Shown one piece after another: positions 35,137-43,959 of a stretch of DNA of 64,000 nt. The DNA comes from Lactimicrobium massiliense (lineage in GTDB: Bacteria; Bacillota_I; Bacilli_A; Erysipelotrichales; Erysipelotrichaceae). Each line of letters begins with the position of its first letter. Position 1 is the stretch's first letter. The position numbers were made by a program, and so were the translations under genes. The DNA lies in the NCBI RefSeq assembly GCF_900343155.1, contig NZ_OUNG01000002.1:248001-312000 (forward strand), written 5' to 3'. Under the pieces are notes generated by a model. That model searched no databases. It had not been told where the DNA came from and saw only the letters and a list, made by a program, of their open reading frames with translations.

Positions 35137-35973
35137 TCAGATATCCAGATGTCTGTACAGTGACTTTGCAATGCCGTCATTGTCGTTGGTATCTGTAACT
35201 TCATCCGCAATCTCTTTGACTTTCTCTGCGGCATTTCCCATGGCAACCCCGATCCCGGCATATTCCAGCATGGAAATATCATTCTCGGCATCACCGAAGG
35301 CGATAACTTCCTCGGGTCTGATGTGCAGCTTTTCCATTGCCATTCGGATGGAAGTGCCTTTGTTGATGCCTTTCGGGCAGTATTCATAGTAGAAATTGGC
35401 AGTAAACATGCAGGACAGCGTGTCTTTGAAAGGCTCTCTCATTTCCTGCCAGTGTGCCTGCAGATAGCTGCTGTCTGCAGCTGTCAGAATCTTATGTACC
35501 GGGAAGTTGGTAAAGGATACCAGATCCTTTGCTTCCATCAGACGGTAATCACAGCAGCGGGATTCATATTCAATGACATTGAATTCTCTGTCACCATCAT
35601 GAATCATGCCGGCAAAGACATTCTCTACCACCAGATATTCGCCATATGCAATCATCGGAATCACATCAAACTTCTTCATGTGCTTCAAAACGGCAGTGAC
35701 AAGGTCCTGCGGCATGGTGATATCTACCAGTACTTCCTGGTTTTCACAATCGGTGACACGGCCGCCATTATAGGCAACATACAGGCCATGATGGTACGGC
35801 ATATCCAGCAGGTTTCCATACTGTACAACCCCGCGGGTCGGCCTGCCGCTGGCAATGACCAGAATGATGCCTTTATCCTGCGCATGCTTCAAAGCTGCGA
35901 GTGTTTTCGGCGTAATCTTTTTTTCACTGTTGGTCAGTGTGCCGTCAATATCCAGAAGTATTGCTTTGATCAT
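35137..35973 (-). CDS. Cof-type HAD-IIB phosphatase
   Basis: This 278-residue protein has HAD motifs LLDIDGTLTNS (D8, D10), ASGRP, the C2B cap, and GDAENDISMLEYAGIGVAMGNA. The family dephosphorylates sugar phosphates, flavin phosphates and similar compounds. The start follows AGAGGA, with an upstream TGCTAGAAT extended -10. It is the first gene of a two-gene unit with the MFS transporter. Confidence 0.88.
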   Translation of the reverse strand: MIKAILLDIDGTLTNSEKKITPKTLAALKHAQDKGIILVIASGRPTRGVVQYGNLLDMPYHHGLYVAYNGGRVTDCENQEVLVDITMPQDLVTAVLKHMKKFDVIPMIAYGEYLVVENVFAGMIHDGDREFNVIEYESRCCDYRLMEAKDLVSFTNFPVHKILTAADSSYLQAHWQEMREPFKDTLSCMFTANFYYEYCPKGINKGTSIRMAMEKLHIRPEEVIAFGDAENDISMLEYAGIGVAMGNAAEKVKEIADEVTDTNDNDGIAKSLYRHLDI

Positions 35974-36061
35974 ATTCTATCCTCTTTTATGTGCCGGACT
36001 ATTCTAGCATGAATGCTTGCCATATCATCCCCGGGTGGTAAAATTTTTTATTGGACACTTG

Positions 36062-36104
36062 CCCCGTCAGTAGCGGCTACCTGACGTAAAACGAAAATAA
36101 GGAG
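36062..36104 (+). ncRNA. preQ1-I riboswitch
   Basis: P1 is CGTCA (36065-36069) with TGACG (36082-36086), enclosing a loop of TAGCGGCTACC type. An A-rich linker (TAAAACGAAAATAA) leads to AAGGAG. The two C residues at the loop end can pair with the GG of the Shine-Dalgarno sequence, giving the H-type pseudoknot that blocks translation when preQ1 is bound. The layout matches the compact type I aptamer, and the gene downstream is a preQ1 transporter. Confidence 0.75.
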
Positions 36105-36114
36105 ATGTTTTTTC

Positions 36115-36627
36115 ATGAAAAAAGTAAATCTGGACAGTTTTGCAAAGACTGCCATGATCGCTGCCATCTACACGGTTGTTTCCCTTGTACTGGCACCGTT
36201 TTCCTTCGGCAATATTCAGGTACGGTTGGCCGAAGCACTGACGATTCTGCCACTGATCTATGAACCATCGATCTGGGGCGTGACACTTGGCTGTTTCCTG
36301 ACCAATCTGATTGGTGCTGCCATGGGTGTTAATCCGACCGGCATGCTGGATGCGGTGGTAGGAACACTGGCAACCTTCCTGGCTGCCTGGTGCACATACA
36401 GGCTGCGCAGCCATACGATCAAAGGGTTCCCGCTGTGGTCCATTCTGATGCCGGTGATCTTTAATTTCTTCTTTGTCGGCGCAGAACTTTCAGCACTCTA
36501 TTTCCAGGGAAATTTTGTACTGGGACTTCTGATCATGGGCGCAGAAGTTGCCGTTGGAGAACTGATTGCAGTGATTCTTGGCTGGCTGTTAGTCAAGGCG
36601 TTGTCCCGGACAAAGATTTTCGAATAA
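36115..36627 (+). CDS. queT: QueT-family queuosine precursor transporter (ECF S component)
   Basis: This 170-residue membrane protein has five to six membrane segments and the QueT pattern FSFGNIQVRLAEALTILPLI and TNLIGAAMGVNPTGMLDAVV. It supplies preQ1/queuine-type precursors for tRNA queuosine using shared ECF energising subunits encoded elsewhere. The ribosome site AAGGAG is part of the riboswitch. Confidence 0.93.
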   Translation: MKKVNLDSFAKTAMIAAIYTVVSLVLAPFSFGNIQVRLAEALTILPLIYEPSIWGVTLGCFLTNLIGAAMGVNPTGMLDAVVGTLATFLAAWCTYRLRSHTIKGFPLWSILMPVIFNFFFVGAELSALYFQGNFVLGLLIMGAEVAVGELIAVILGWLLVKALSRTKIFE

Positions 36628-36638
36628 AACGTGCAAAA

Positions 36639-36684
36639 AAACATGTACTGTTCCAATTGCCGCAGGAACGTGCATGTTTTATTT
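36639..36684. terminator. Terminator after queT
   Basis: ACATGTACTGTTCC pairs with GGAACGTGCATGT (one bulge), followed by TTTATTTT. It also faces the convergent serine hydrolase gene, whose stop lies within it. Confidence 0.75.
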
Positions 36685-37683
36685 TCTGCTGATGGTCAAT
36701 ACAAGGAAGAACAGACCGCCAAAGACACCAATGACAGCTGCCAGCAGCGGCCAGTTGATGCCACCCTTTGCGGAAGTTTCTGCAGCTTCTGTGTCTTCTG
36801 TATCTGTACTTTCTGCCTGTGCGGTTTCCTCACTGGATCCTGTTTCATCATTGGCTGCGGTTGTCTGTACCGGTGCATCATTGGCAATGCAGTCCTGATT
36901 GTACTGATACAGCAGATCATTGGCAGCCGAGCAGATCTCAGCACTGTCATATCTGCCTTCCACATCTACCATGACCACAGCCAGATAGGGCTGATCACTC
37001 ATGACGATTTCGGCCACATCATTGACATAGTCATACCATCCCTGTTTCTGATAGACCGTTGTCTGCTGGGTAAGATCGTTGTCAAAACCGTTGCTCTGAT
37101 CGGGATCGGACATATAGGAGAGCAGTTGTTGAAACTGATCCTGGTTGTTATAGAGGTACTGAAGCACATCCATCAGGAAGTCTGCCGGATAGTCATTGTC
37201 CTGATAGGTGATGGGATCGATGCCGCCTTCTTCCTGATACTTCTGGGATCCGAAGGTTTCAAACATCAGATCTTTGTACTGATCATAGGAGCCAAGGGCA
37301 TACATCAGTGTTTCTGAGGAAGGATTGTCGGACTGTACAATGGAAAGGTAGTGTGCCTGAGACAGGGTGTACATGCCGATGGCTTCATTCGGGTCGATAT
37401 TGCCGGCATTTTCCTGCAGGTAGTAATACATGTTCAGCGGCAGCTTGTAGGTACTTGCCGCAAACATATAGGTATCGCCATTGTACTGCCAGGATTCACC
37501 CGATACTGTGTTGCAATAGGCAAGCGAAAAAGAGTCCTCATCCAGATCATACTCGTCCACAAACTGCTGAACTCTGGCGTCCAGAGAAACAAGAGACACC
37601 TGGTCTTCTGCCTGTACGGGTGTGATGACCATTGCCCCAGGCAGAGAACAGGCACATAACATGTTCAGCAGTCTCTTTTTCAC
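36679..37683 (-). CDS. Secreted, membrane-anchored class A beta-lactamase-like serine hydrolase
   Basis: This protein of about 334 residues has a signal peptide (KKRLLNMLCACSLPGAMVIT, cleavage after VQA), a beta-lactamase/transpeptidase-like domain with SxxK as STYK (AASTYKLPL) and SDN (VQSDNPSS), an acidic Ser/Thr-rich linker and a C-terminal membrane anchor (WPLLAAVIGVFGGLFFLVLT). The third motif, usually KTG, is KQG. It probably acts on cell wall peptides rather than antibiotics. The start is uncertain: GTG 37683 gives a good signal peptide; the frame also has TTG at 37704. Confidence 0.75.
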   Translation of the reverse strand: MKKRLLNMLCACSLPGAMVITPVQAEDQVSLVSLDARVQQFVDEYDLDEDSFSLAYCNTVSGESWQYNGDTYMFAASTYKLPLNMYYYLQENAGNIDPNEAIGMYTLSQAHYLSIVQSDNPSSETLMYALGSYDQYKDLMFETFGSQKYQEEGGIDPITYQDNDYPADFLMDVLQYLYNNQDQFQQLLSYMSDPDQSNGFDNDLTQQTTVYQKQGWYDYVNDVAEIVMSDQPYLAVVMVDVEGRYDSAEICSAANDLLYQYNQDCIANDAPVQTTAANDETGSSEETAQAESTDTEDTEAAETSAKGGINWPLLAAVIGVFGGLFFLVLTISRK

Positions 37684-37885
37684 AATGTCAACATGGTACC
37701 GCAAATCTTAAGATTTATCCTGAAGATTGTCTGAACATTCATGCGGAATTGTGCAAATGATGTATTGAAATGATCTGAAAAAGCAGAATGATGCATCATC
37801 CCTGCTGGCTTCGGGCTTCATCATGGCAGATGCCGGCATGTTTGTTTAATATAACAGGACGTATTTGTTAGAAAGAAGGAGACAT

Positions 37886-38419
37886 ATGAAAGAAGCTTCG
37901 GTGATGGTTCCGTTTCTGGATCAGACATCTGAACCGGATATTCTGTTTGAAGTCCGCCAGCGTTCCATCCCGCAGGGCGGAGATATCTGTTTCCCGGGCG
38001 GACAGAAAGAAGCTGATGAGACAGCGCAGGCAACAGCGACCCGTGAGACATGTGAGGAACTGCTGATCAGGCAGGAGCAGCTTCATGATGTGACGCCGCT
38101 GTTTACACTTCCGGGTCCCGGCGGCATTGCTGTACATGCCTTCCGCTGTCATCTTGAGGATTATCATCATACGTATGGGACCTCTGAAATTGAAAGTGTC
38201 TTTACGATGCCGCTGTCATGGTTCCAAATACATGAGCCATCGGGGCTGGAAGTACAGATGGAGATGAGACCGGAGGATCAGGCTGCCATCAGGGAACTGA
38301 TCCACCGTTCTGATTATGCTTTCCGTCCGCAAATTAAAGTCATGCGCTTTTACAATACAGACCATGGCGTGATCTGGGGATTAACGGCAGAGATCCTGTA
38401 CCGCATCACCCACCCGTGA
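37886..38419 (+). CDS. Nudix hydrolase, CoA pyrophosphatase type
   Basis: This 177-residue protein has the full Nudix box GX5EX7REUXEEXGU (GQKEADE, then REtcEE) preceded by GGDICFPGG, the pattern of CoA diphosphatases. It would split CoA or a related nucleotide diphosphate. The ATG at 37886 follows AAGGAG at 5 bp. It stands alone; the 200 bp upstream hold its promoter region (TAATAT near 37848). Confidence 0.85.
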   Translation: MKEASVMVPFLDQTSEPDILFEVRQRSIPQGGDICFPGGQKEADETAQATATRETCEELLIRQEQLHDVTPLFTLPGPGGIAVHAFRCHLEDYHHTYGTSEIESVFTMPLSWFQIHEPSGLEVQMEMRPEDQAAIRELIHRSDYAFRPQIKVMRFYNTDHGVIWGLTAEILYRITHP

Positions 38420-38677
38420 TCCATCATCCTGTGATTCATTTATATGACGAGTGATACGGCACACAGAACCAGTGCTCTTTGCCTGCTGTAATACCATTGA
38501 GAAAGCAGTAAAGCAGAAATGATGGCAGGATGTGGATCGGCATAGAACAGCCTTTTTCTGTGATTGCGTCATATACCGGCACGAAAAGGAACAGTTTTCT
38601 ACTGAGATGTTCTGGCTGACTTTCAAAAAGAATGAGAACGGTACAGCATGGTAGAATGGAAAGCACGGAGGAAAACT
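38420..38677 (+). other. Intergenic region with nothing recognised
   Basis: These 258 bp separate the Nudix and MBL genes. I find no gene, clear terminator or known RNA. The last 12 bp hold the CGGAGG ribosome site of the MBL gene. Confidence 0.5.
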
Positions 38678-41203
38678 ATGGAATTTGTGTTTGCTGGCGG
38701 TGCCAGAGAAGTGGGAGGCAGCTGTATCTATGTCAGACTGAAAGAGATGGGGATTCTGATGGATGCAGGCATTCATCAATCAGGCAGTAAGGATCCTCTG
38801 CCTGATTTTCAGGCTGTCCAGCAGGCTGGTGATGTGGATGCGATCATCGTTTCCCACGCCCATATGGACCATACGGGTTCTCTGCCGGTGATTTCCAAAG
38901 CATATCCCGGTGCAAGGATCTATATGACGCCGATGACCATGGATCTGACAAGAATCCTGCTGGCAGACAGTCTGAAGCTGATGAACCGGGCAGAGGGCAG
39001 TGTCCCTTTATACTCACAGGATGATGTGGATGCCATGATGGCAAGGGTGGTGCCGGTTCCTTTTGAAACACCGTACCAGATCAAAGAAGGCATTACATTT
39101 ACGTTTTATCCGGCCGGTCATATTGCCGGAGCTGCCTGCATTTATCTGCTGACACCGGAAGGCTCGATTTTCTACTCGGGCGATGTGTCTGGCTTTGCGC
39201 AGGAGACCATTGAAGGGATCCGGATTCCAAGACTCCGCCCGGATGTCGGCTTGTTTGAATCGACCTATGGCAACCGGCTCCATGCCAACCGTCAGGGCGA
39301 GGAGCAGAAGCTCATTGATACGGTCAGCGAGGCAGTCCAGCAGGGAAAGAAAGTGCTGATTCCTTCCTTTGCCCTGGGCAGATCGCAGGAAGTGCTGCTG
39401 ATTTTAAGCAAGGCCATGGCAAAGAAACAGATTCCGATGGTGCCGGTGTATGTGGATGGCATGGTCAGGGATATGACGATGGCATATCTGCGATACCCAA
39501 CATATCTGCGGGCTGTGCTGGCCAGAAAGATCATGAAGGGACAGAATCCGTTCTTTCATGATGCGATTCAGCCTGTCAGCAATGCGATGGACCGGAAGGA
39601 ACTGGTGCATCAGAAAGGACTTGCGATCTTTGTGGCAAGCTCAGGCATGTTAACGGGTGGACCAAGTGTCACTTATGCAAAGGAACTGGTGCCGGATGAA
39701 AATGCCGTGATCATCATCACCGGCTATCAGGATGAAGAAGCACCTGGCCGTACGCTGCTGAATATGATGGATGCAGATCAGGAAGAAAAAGATGCGGTGA
39801 TTGACGGCACCCTTCTGCCAGTGAAGTGCAAAGTTGTCCAGGTCGGTCTGTCTGCCCACTCTGATAAGTCAGAACTGCTGGCACTGATGGAGCGTCTTGG
39901 CTGCCATCAGATTGTGCTGGTTCATGGTGATGAAGATGCCATGAGTGTCCTTGGCACAGAGCTTTCTGGCAATCTGGCCAATCATGTCTATCAGCCATCC
40001 ACCGGCACTTCCCTTTCTTTCTCATTTCATCACCAAAGAAAACAGCTGCCTCAGCAATTATCAAATACCATGCATGGTACAGATATCGCTGATCCACAGC
40101 AGCAGAAAGCACTCTATGCCTTCTGGCAGCAGAACTATCCTTACCGCACTTTTACCATGCAGGATCTGTATGCAATGTATACCGGCAGAACCATCCATGC
40201 CGATCGGTGTGATGCACAGGAAGAAGAACAGCTGCAGCAGTTTGCCAATATCATTGAAAATTCTGTCTATTTCAGCCGTGATGCCAGAAGGATGTTTCTG
40301 TTCAGACGAAACAATGAAGCAGAGATTGCGGAACAGACAAAGAAGAAGGAACCTGCCATGCAGGATGTGCAGGCAGAACTGAGCGAGCTGTTAAAAGAGA
40401 TTCCTTACCGGAAACTTGGCTTTTACCAGGATGAGAAAATGGTGAAGATCATCTGTGACTATCCCGATGCCTTTGATAAGACCGTACTGCAGAATGTGGA
40501 TGAGAAGATCTTCCATGATACGGGCTGGCATGTATCGCTGCATGAGGCCATGAACCACCAGGCAGCGGACATTCTGCTGCACAATCTGTTTGCCGGCAAT
40601 GTGAAGAAGATTTCCTACTATGAAGAAAAGAAGGAATATGTGATCAGCCTGCTGGATGAGAGCAAGGCAGATCCGTCTTTTTCTGAACTGTTTACCAAGA
40701 CAACCGGGTGGAAGCTGTCCTTTGGAATCCCGAGTGGTTCTGCCGTGTCAGTGCCGGAATCATCTGCAGTACAGGATGAAATGATGATCCTGAGCCATGG
40801 GGGAAATCCGCTTGAACAAAACGCTGCCATGACACTGATCCATGCCATGTTTGCAGGGGAGGATGTCAAACCATATAAGCTTGGCATCAAGACAGTATCT
40901 GGTGTGCGCTGCTTTGAGGCTGCCTTCCTGTCACCACAGCTTGGTCTGGGAAAAAAAGAACTTCTGCAGAGGTGTGCCGATGATACGGGCTGGAATATGC
41001 ATATCGCAGCCAGCGTGAACCAGAATGCCATCCAGATTCTGTTGGCACAGTTATGCGCGCAGTATGGCATTTCTCTATCGAAGAATCCTTCGTATCTTGC
41101 GGGTGAAAAGACGATGGAGATCCGGACTGTGCAGGAGATTCCGGAAGAAATGAAAGACCGGTTCCACAAAGAAACCGGTCTGTATCTGAGAAAGAAAATC
41201 TAA
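38678..41203 (+). CDS. MBL-fold/beta-CASP nuclease with repeated C-terminal domain
   Basis: This 841-residue protein begins with an MBL domain (SHAHMDHTGSLP, GHIAGAACIYLL, YSGDVSGF) and a beta-CASP domain (PSFALGRSQEVL, ASSGMLTGGPSV, GLSAHSDKSEL), the layout of CPSF73-like RNases. Residues about 450-841 are an unusual extension. From about 580 it seems built of four related units of some 65 residues, each with a strand, a TGW- or TGL-type turn and a helix with NQ-A-IL. The ATG at 38678 follows CGGAGG. Its stop overlaps the convergent VanY-type gene by 4 bp. An RNA-processing role is likely. Confidence 0.85.
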   Translation: MEFVFAGGAREVGGSCIYVRLKEMGILMDAGIHQSGSKDPLPDFQAVQQAGDVDAIIVSHAHMDHTGSLPVISKAYPGARIYMTPMTMDLTRILLADSLKLMNRAEGSVPLYSQDDVDAMMARVVPVPFETPYQIKEGITFTFYPAGHIAGAACIYLLTPEGSIFYSGDVSGFAQETIEGIRIPRLRPDVGLFESTYGNRLHANRQGEEQKLIDTVSEAVQQGKKVLIPSFALGRSQEVLLILSKAMAKKQIPMVPVYVDGMVRDMTMAYLRYPTYLRAVLARKIMKGQNPFFHDAIQPVSNAMDRKELVHQKGLAIFVASSGMLTGGPSVTYAKELVPDENAVIIITGYQDEEAPGRTLLNMMDADQEEKDAVIDGTLLPVKCKVVQVGLSAHSDKSELLALMERLGCHQIVLVHGDEDAMSVLGTELSGNLANHVYQPSTGTSLSFSFHHQRKQLPQQLSNTMHGTDIADPQQQKALYAFWQQNYPYRTFTMQDLYAMYTGRTIHADRCDAQEEEQLQQFANIIENSVYFSRDARRMFLFRRNNEAEIAEQTKKKEPAMQDVQAELSELLKEIPYRKLGFYQDEKMVKIICDYPDAFDKTVLQNVDEKIFHDTGWHVSLHEAMNHQAADILLHNLFAGNVKKISYYEEKKEYVISLLDESKADPSFSELFTKTTGWKLSFGIPSGSAVSVPESSAVQDEMMILSHGGNPLEQNAAMTLIHAMFAGEDVKPYKLGIKTVSGVRCFEAAFLSPQLGLGKKELLQRCADDTGWNMHIAASVNQNAIQILLAQLCAQYGISLSKNPSYLAGEKTMEIRTVQEIPEEMKDRFHKETGLYLRKKI

Positions 41204-42048
41204 CTGTTGTAGTCGCCGCCGGAAATGCCGAAGTATTCTTCAAAGGACAGGTCCGGATCGATGTTATACATGGCGGTGGCTGTATCGACACCGACATAGC
41301 GGTAATGCCATGGCTCATAGTCATAGCCGGTATAGTCTGTCTTGCCTTCAGGGTAGCGCATAATGAAGCCGTATTTGTAAGCGTTGTGATACAGCCACTG
41401 GCCGGCATCGGTATTGATGAAGCTCTTGTCACAATACGTGCTTTCATCATCTCCGTTGAGATCTGCAGCCAGCCCGGTCTGATGATCGGAATATCCAGGC
41501 CGTGAGGAAATGGAATCCGCATAGTCGGTGCCATCATCATCTACATATTTGTTGTACAGTGTTGTCTGCAGGTCATAGGAGCGGTATCCAGAGCCCAGCG
41601 TCAATGTGATGCTGTCAGCCTGGGCGGCCGCAAACATATTCTCCATCGCCGTGGCAGCCTCTTCCCGCATCACGGCATTGTTATAAATCTGGGCAACATT
41701 GACATAACGCACATCCTCAGGGGCATAGCCCGATGGCAGAGGATGTTTTTTGTTTGCACAGAAGAGAATGCTGCTGGGATCTGTGAGACGGGTATCATTT
41801 TCCGGATCTGTGGATGCCGTTGTAAAGACGGCAGTGGGATTGGATGTTGAGGCGGCAGAAGCGGAAGAATCAGCAGTTTCCGATGCCTGCGCACTGGAAA
41901 CAGCAGAGGCAGACGGGGAAGCAGCACTCTGTTTATGACGCATCGTATCCACAAGAGAAACAATGCTGGCCAGAATCAGAGCCATCACGGCTATTACGAC
42001 AACCAGGCGCTGATAGCGCAGATGTCTTTTCTTTCTACGATATTTCAT
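41200..42048 (-). CDS. D-alanyl-D-alanine carboxypeptidase, VanY family
   Basis: This 282-residue protein has an N-terminal membrane anchor (about 14-34), a Ser/Ala-rich linker (about 38-75) and a VanY-type zinc peptidase domain with SDHQTGLAADLN and EPWHYRYVG supplying the ligands. It trims D-Ala from cell wall peptides outside the membrane. No vancomycin-resistance genes are near, so a housekeeping role fits. A TTG at 42081 is in frame, but ATG 42048 is preferred. An extended -10 box TGCTATCAT ends 8 bp before that ATG. Confidence 0.85.
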   Translation of the reverse strand: MKYRRKKRHLRYQRLVVVIAVMALILASIVSLVDTMRHKQSAASPSASAVSSAQASETADSSASAASTSNPTAVFTTASTDPENDTRLTDPSSILFCANKKHPLPSGYAPEDVRYVNVAQIYNNAVMREEAATAMENMFAAAQADSITLTLGSGYRSYDLQTTLYNKYVDDDGTDYADSISSRPGYSDHQTGLAADLNGDDESTYCDKSFINTDAGQWLYHNAYKYGFIMRYPEGKTDYTGYDYEPWHYRYVGVDTATAMYNIDPDLSFEEYFGISGGDYNS

Positions 42049-42132
42049 GCCCCGACATGATAGCACAGAAATGTTTGTCAATGCAGGCAGACTTAAACTT
42101 AGACAATATGTAAAAGCCCTCCATTAACTTGT

Positions 42133-42342
42133 GTGTCAGCACCTGTGAACACAAATACGTATTCCCCTGCTGTTGCTGACATCGTCAGCTGCTGCAAGGG
42201 AATCAGGAAAAAGGTTGGAAATGATACGGAGATCGTTGTTGGATATGAAGCTGGCTGCGCCTGGAAATACAGCACAATATCTGTCAGAGCTCTTCTGGCA
42301 CCAAAAGTATGGATGCAGAAGCTGAATGTGTTCGTGGTATAA
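42133..42342 (+). pseudogene. Remnant of an IS110-family transposase
   Basis: The translation contains IVSCCKGIRKKVG, TEIVVGYEAGC and VRALLAPKVWMQK, which resemble blocks of IS110/IS116 transposases that are normally much further apart. So this is a short, internally deleted scrap. It fills most of the 302-bp gap between the VanY-type gene and tmk, and the tmk promoter lies at its end. Confidence 0.4.
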
Positions 42343-42350
42343 TTTCTGGG
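42338..42350 (+). promoter_or_regulatory. tmk promoter with -10 box 7 bp from the ATG
   Basis: Extended -10 TGGTATAAT ends at 42343. The expected start is at about 42350, one base before the ATG. No Shine-Dalgarno sequence can fit in the transcript, so a leaderless mRNA is predicted. Confidence 0.55.
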
Positions 42351-42977
42351 ATGAAAAAGGGACTGTTTATAACATTGGAAGGACCGGATGGCTCTGGCAA
42401 GACAACGGTATCCACAAAAGTTGTGGAATCTTTGTCGAAGAAGGGCTATCAGGTCATGTATACAAGAGAGCCGGGCGGCAGTGAGATTGCGGAGAAGATC
42501 CGCAGTATCATTCTTGATCCGGCCAATACGGCAATGGATGCCCGCACAGAGGCTCTGCTGTATGCGGCCAGCCGCCGCCAGCATCTTGTCGAGATTGTGC
42601 TGCCTGCTTTAGAGAAAGGCATCACGGTGATTTCTGACCGCTTTGTGGATTCCTCTCTGGCATACCAGGGCTGCGGCAGACAGATCGGCATTCAGGAAGT
42701 GTATGACATCAATCTGTTTGCAACGGGCGGCAGAATGCCGGACCGCACGTATTTTCTTAACGTGCCTGCTGAGACAGGGCTTGCCCGCATTTCCAGCCGT
42801 ACCTATCTTGACCGTCTGGATCAGGAGAGTCAGGCATTTCATCAGCGTGTTTATGAAGGCTATCAGAAAGTGATTGCCATGTATTCAGAGCGGATTGAGG
42901 TGGTGGATGCCACCCGTGATGCGGATACGGTAGCTCATGATGTGGAGGCCCGCATTCTGGGACTGCTCAATGGTTAA
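42351..42977 (+). CDS. tmk: Thymidylate kinase
   Basis: This 208-residue kinase phosphorylates dTMP to dTDP. It shows the P-loop EGPDGSGKTT (about 9-18), the DRX motif SDRFVDSSLAYQG and the TREPGG dTMP-binding stretch. The ATG at 42351 matches the usual start; the frame also opens upstream at 42309 within the IS remnant. It overlaps holB by 8 bp and leads the tmk-holB-ricT-rsmI cluster common in Bacillota. Confidence 0.95.
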   Translation: MKKGLFITLEGPDGSGKTTVSTKVVESLSKKGYQVMYTREPGGSEIAEKIRSIILDPANTAMDARTEALLYAASRRQHLVEIVLPALEKGITVISDRFVDSSLAYQGCGRQIGIQEVYDINLFATGGRMPDRTYFLNVPAETGLARISSRTYLDRLDQESQAFHQRVYEGYQKVIAMYSERIEVVDATRDADTVAHDVEARILGLLNG

Positions 42978-43959
42978 AGAGCTTCTGCAGAAGATGGAGC
43001 CGGTTGTGTATGAGGCATTGAACAATGCCTGTACCAGCGGCAGAATCTCGCATGCATGGCTGTTTGCAGGCCCGCCCGGTACGCCGAAAAAGGAAGCAGC
43101 GTATCTGCTGGCACAGAGTCTGTTCTGTGAGAAACAGGATGGGCTTGCCTGTGAACAGTGTGAGGAGTGTATCAGGATTGCCAATAACAGCCACATGGAC
43201 TTTGCTGTGCTGGATGGATCAAAGAAGGCCATCAGTAAGAATGACATTGATGAGCTGCAGAGACGCTTCTCTTTGACAAGTGCAGAAAAGGGCAGTGGAA
43301 ACCGCTGCTATCTGATTTTGAATGCAGAAAACAGCTCGGCCGCTGCCATGAACAGTATGCTGAAGTTTCTGGAGGAACCCGGCGAAGGTTTAACAGCGAT
43401 CCTGACAACGGATAACATCGGCAGGCTGCTGCCAACGATCATCAGCCGCTGTACAGTGCTCTCTTTCCGTCTGCCTGGTGCTGATTATTACCGGCAGATT
43501 GGCAAAGAACACGGTATGGCAGATGATGATATTTCCCTGCTGTCCCGGCTTGTACGAAGTCCTGAGGAACTGCTGGCAGCACCATCCTCTGCCCCGTGGC
43601 AGAATGCCGTGGCCATGTTTCAGCAGTATCTGGGAAAGAACGGTCCGTTTTCAGAACTGCTGGTAGATTATGACATCAGCTATCGTCAGAGCGAGAAGGC
43701 AGATGGCGCTGCCATGGTGCAGTACTTCCTTGGTCTGCTGGATCTGTATGCCCATGATGTGATTCTGAGAAATCAGGATGGCCCGAAGTGGTATCGGGAA
43801 GCGTTGGCAGATGCCCGTGGCAGCCAGGATGACTATGGCAGGCTGATCATCATCTGCAATCAGCAGAAAGAGCGCTGCAATAAGTTCAATGATGTGAACT
43901 TACTGATGGCGCAGACATATGAAAGACTGGAGGATTTTAAACGTGAGTCAGGAACTTAA
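42970..43959 (+). CDS. holB: DNA polymerase III delta' subunit
   Basis: This 329-residue clamp-loader subunit has a degenerate P-loop (GPPGTPKKE), four zinc-binding cysteines (C-x9-C-x2-C-x2-C, in LACEQCEECIRI) and the SRC motif ISRCTVL. As usual for delta', it is not expected to hydrolyse ATP. It starts inside tmk, and its end overlaps ricT by 17 bp, so the genes are tightly coupled. Confidence 0.93.
   Translation: MVKELLQKMEPVVYEALNNACTSGRISHAWLFAGPPGTPKKEAAYLLAQSLFCEKQDGLACEQCEECIRIANNSHMDFAVLDGSKKAISKNDIDELQRRFSLTSAEKGSGNRCYLILNAENSSAAAMNSMLKFLEEPGEGLTAILTTDNIGRLLPTIISRCTVLSFRLPGADYYRQIGKEHGMADDDISLLSRLVRSPEELLAAPSSAPWQNAVAMFQQYLGKNGPFSELLVDYDISYRQSEKADGAAMVQYFLGLLDLYAHDVILRNQDGPKWYREALADARGSQDDYGRLIIICNQQKERCNKFNDVNLLMAQTYERLEDFKRESGT

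Noticed and set aside
41200-42048. Vancomycin-resistance gene
   Set aside because: The carboxypeptidase has VanY motifs, but no vanHAX, vanRS or related genes are nearby, and the family is common in ordinary wall metabolism.
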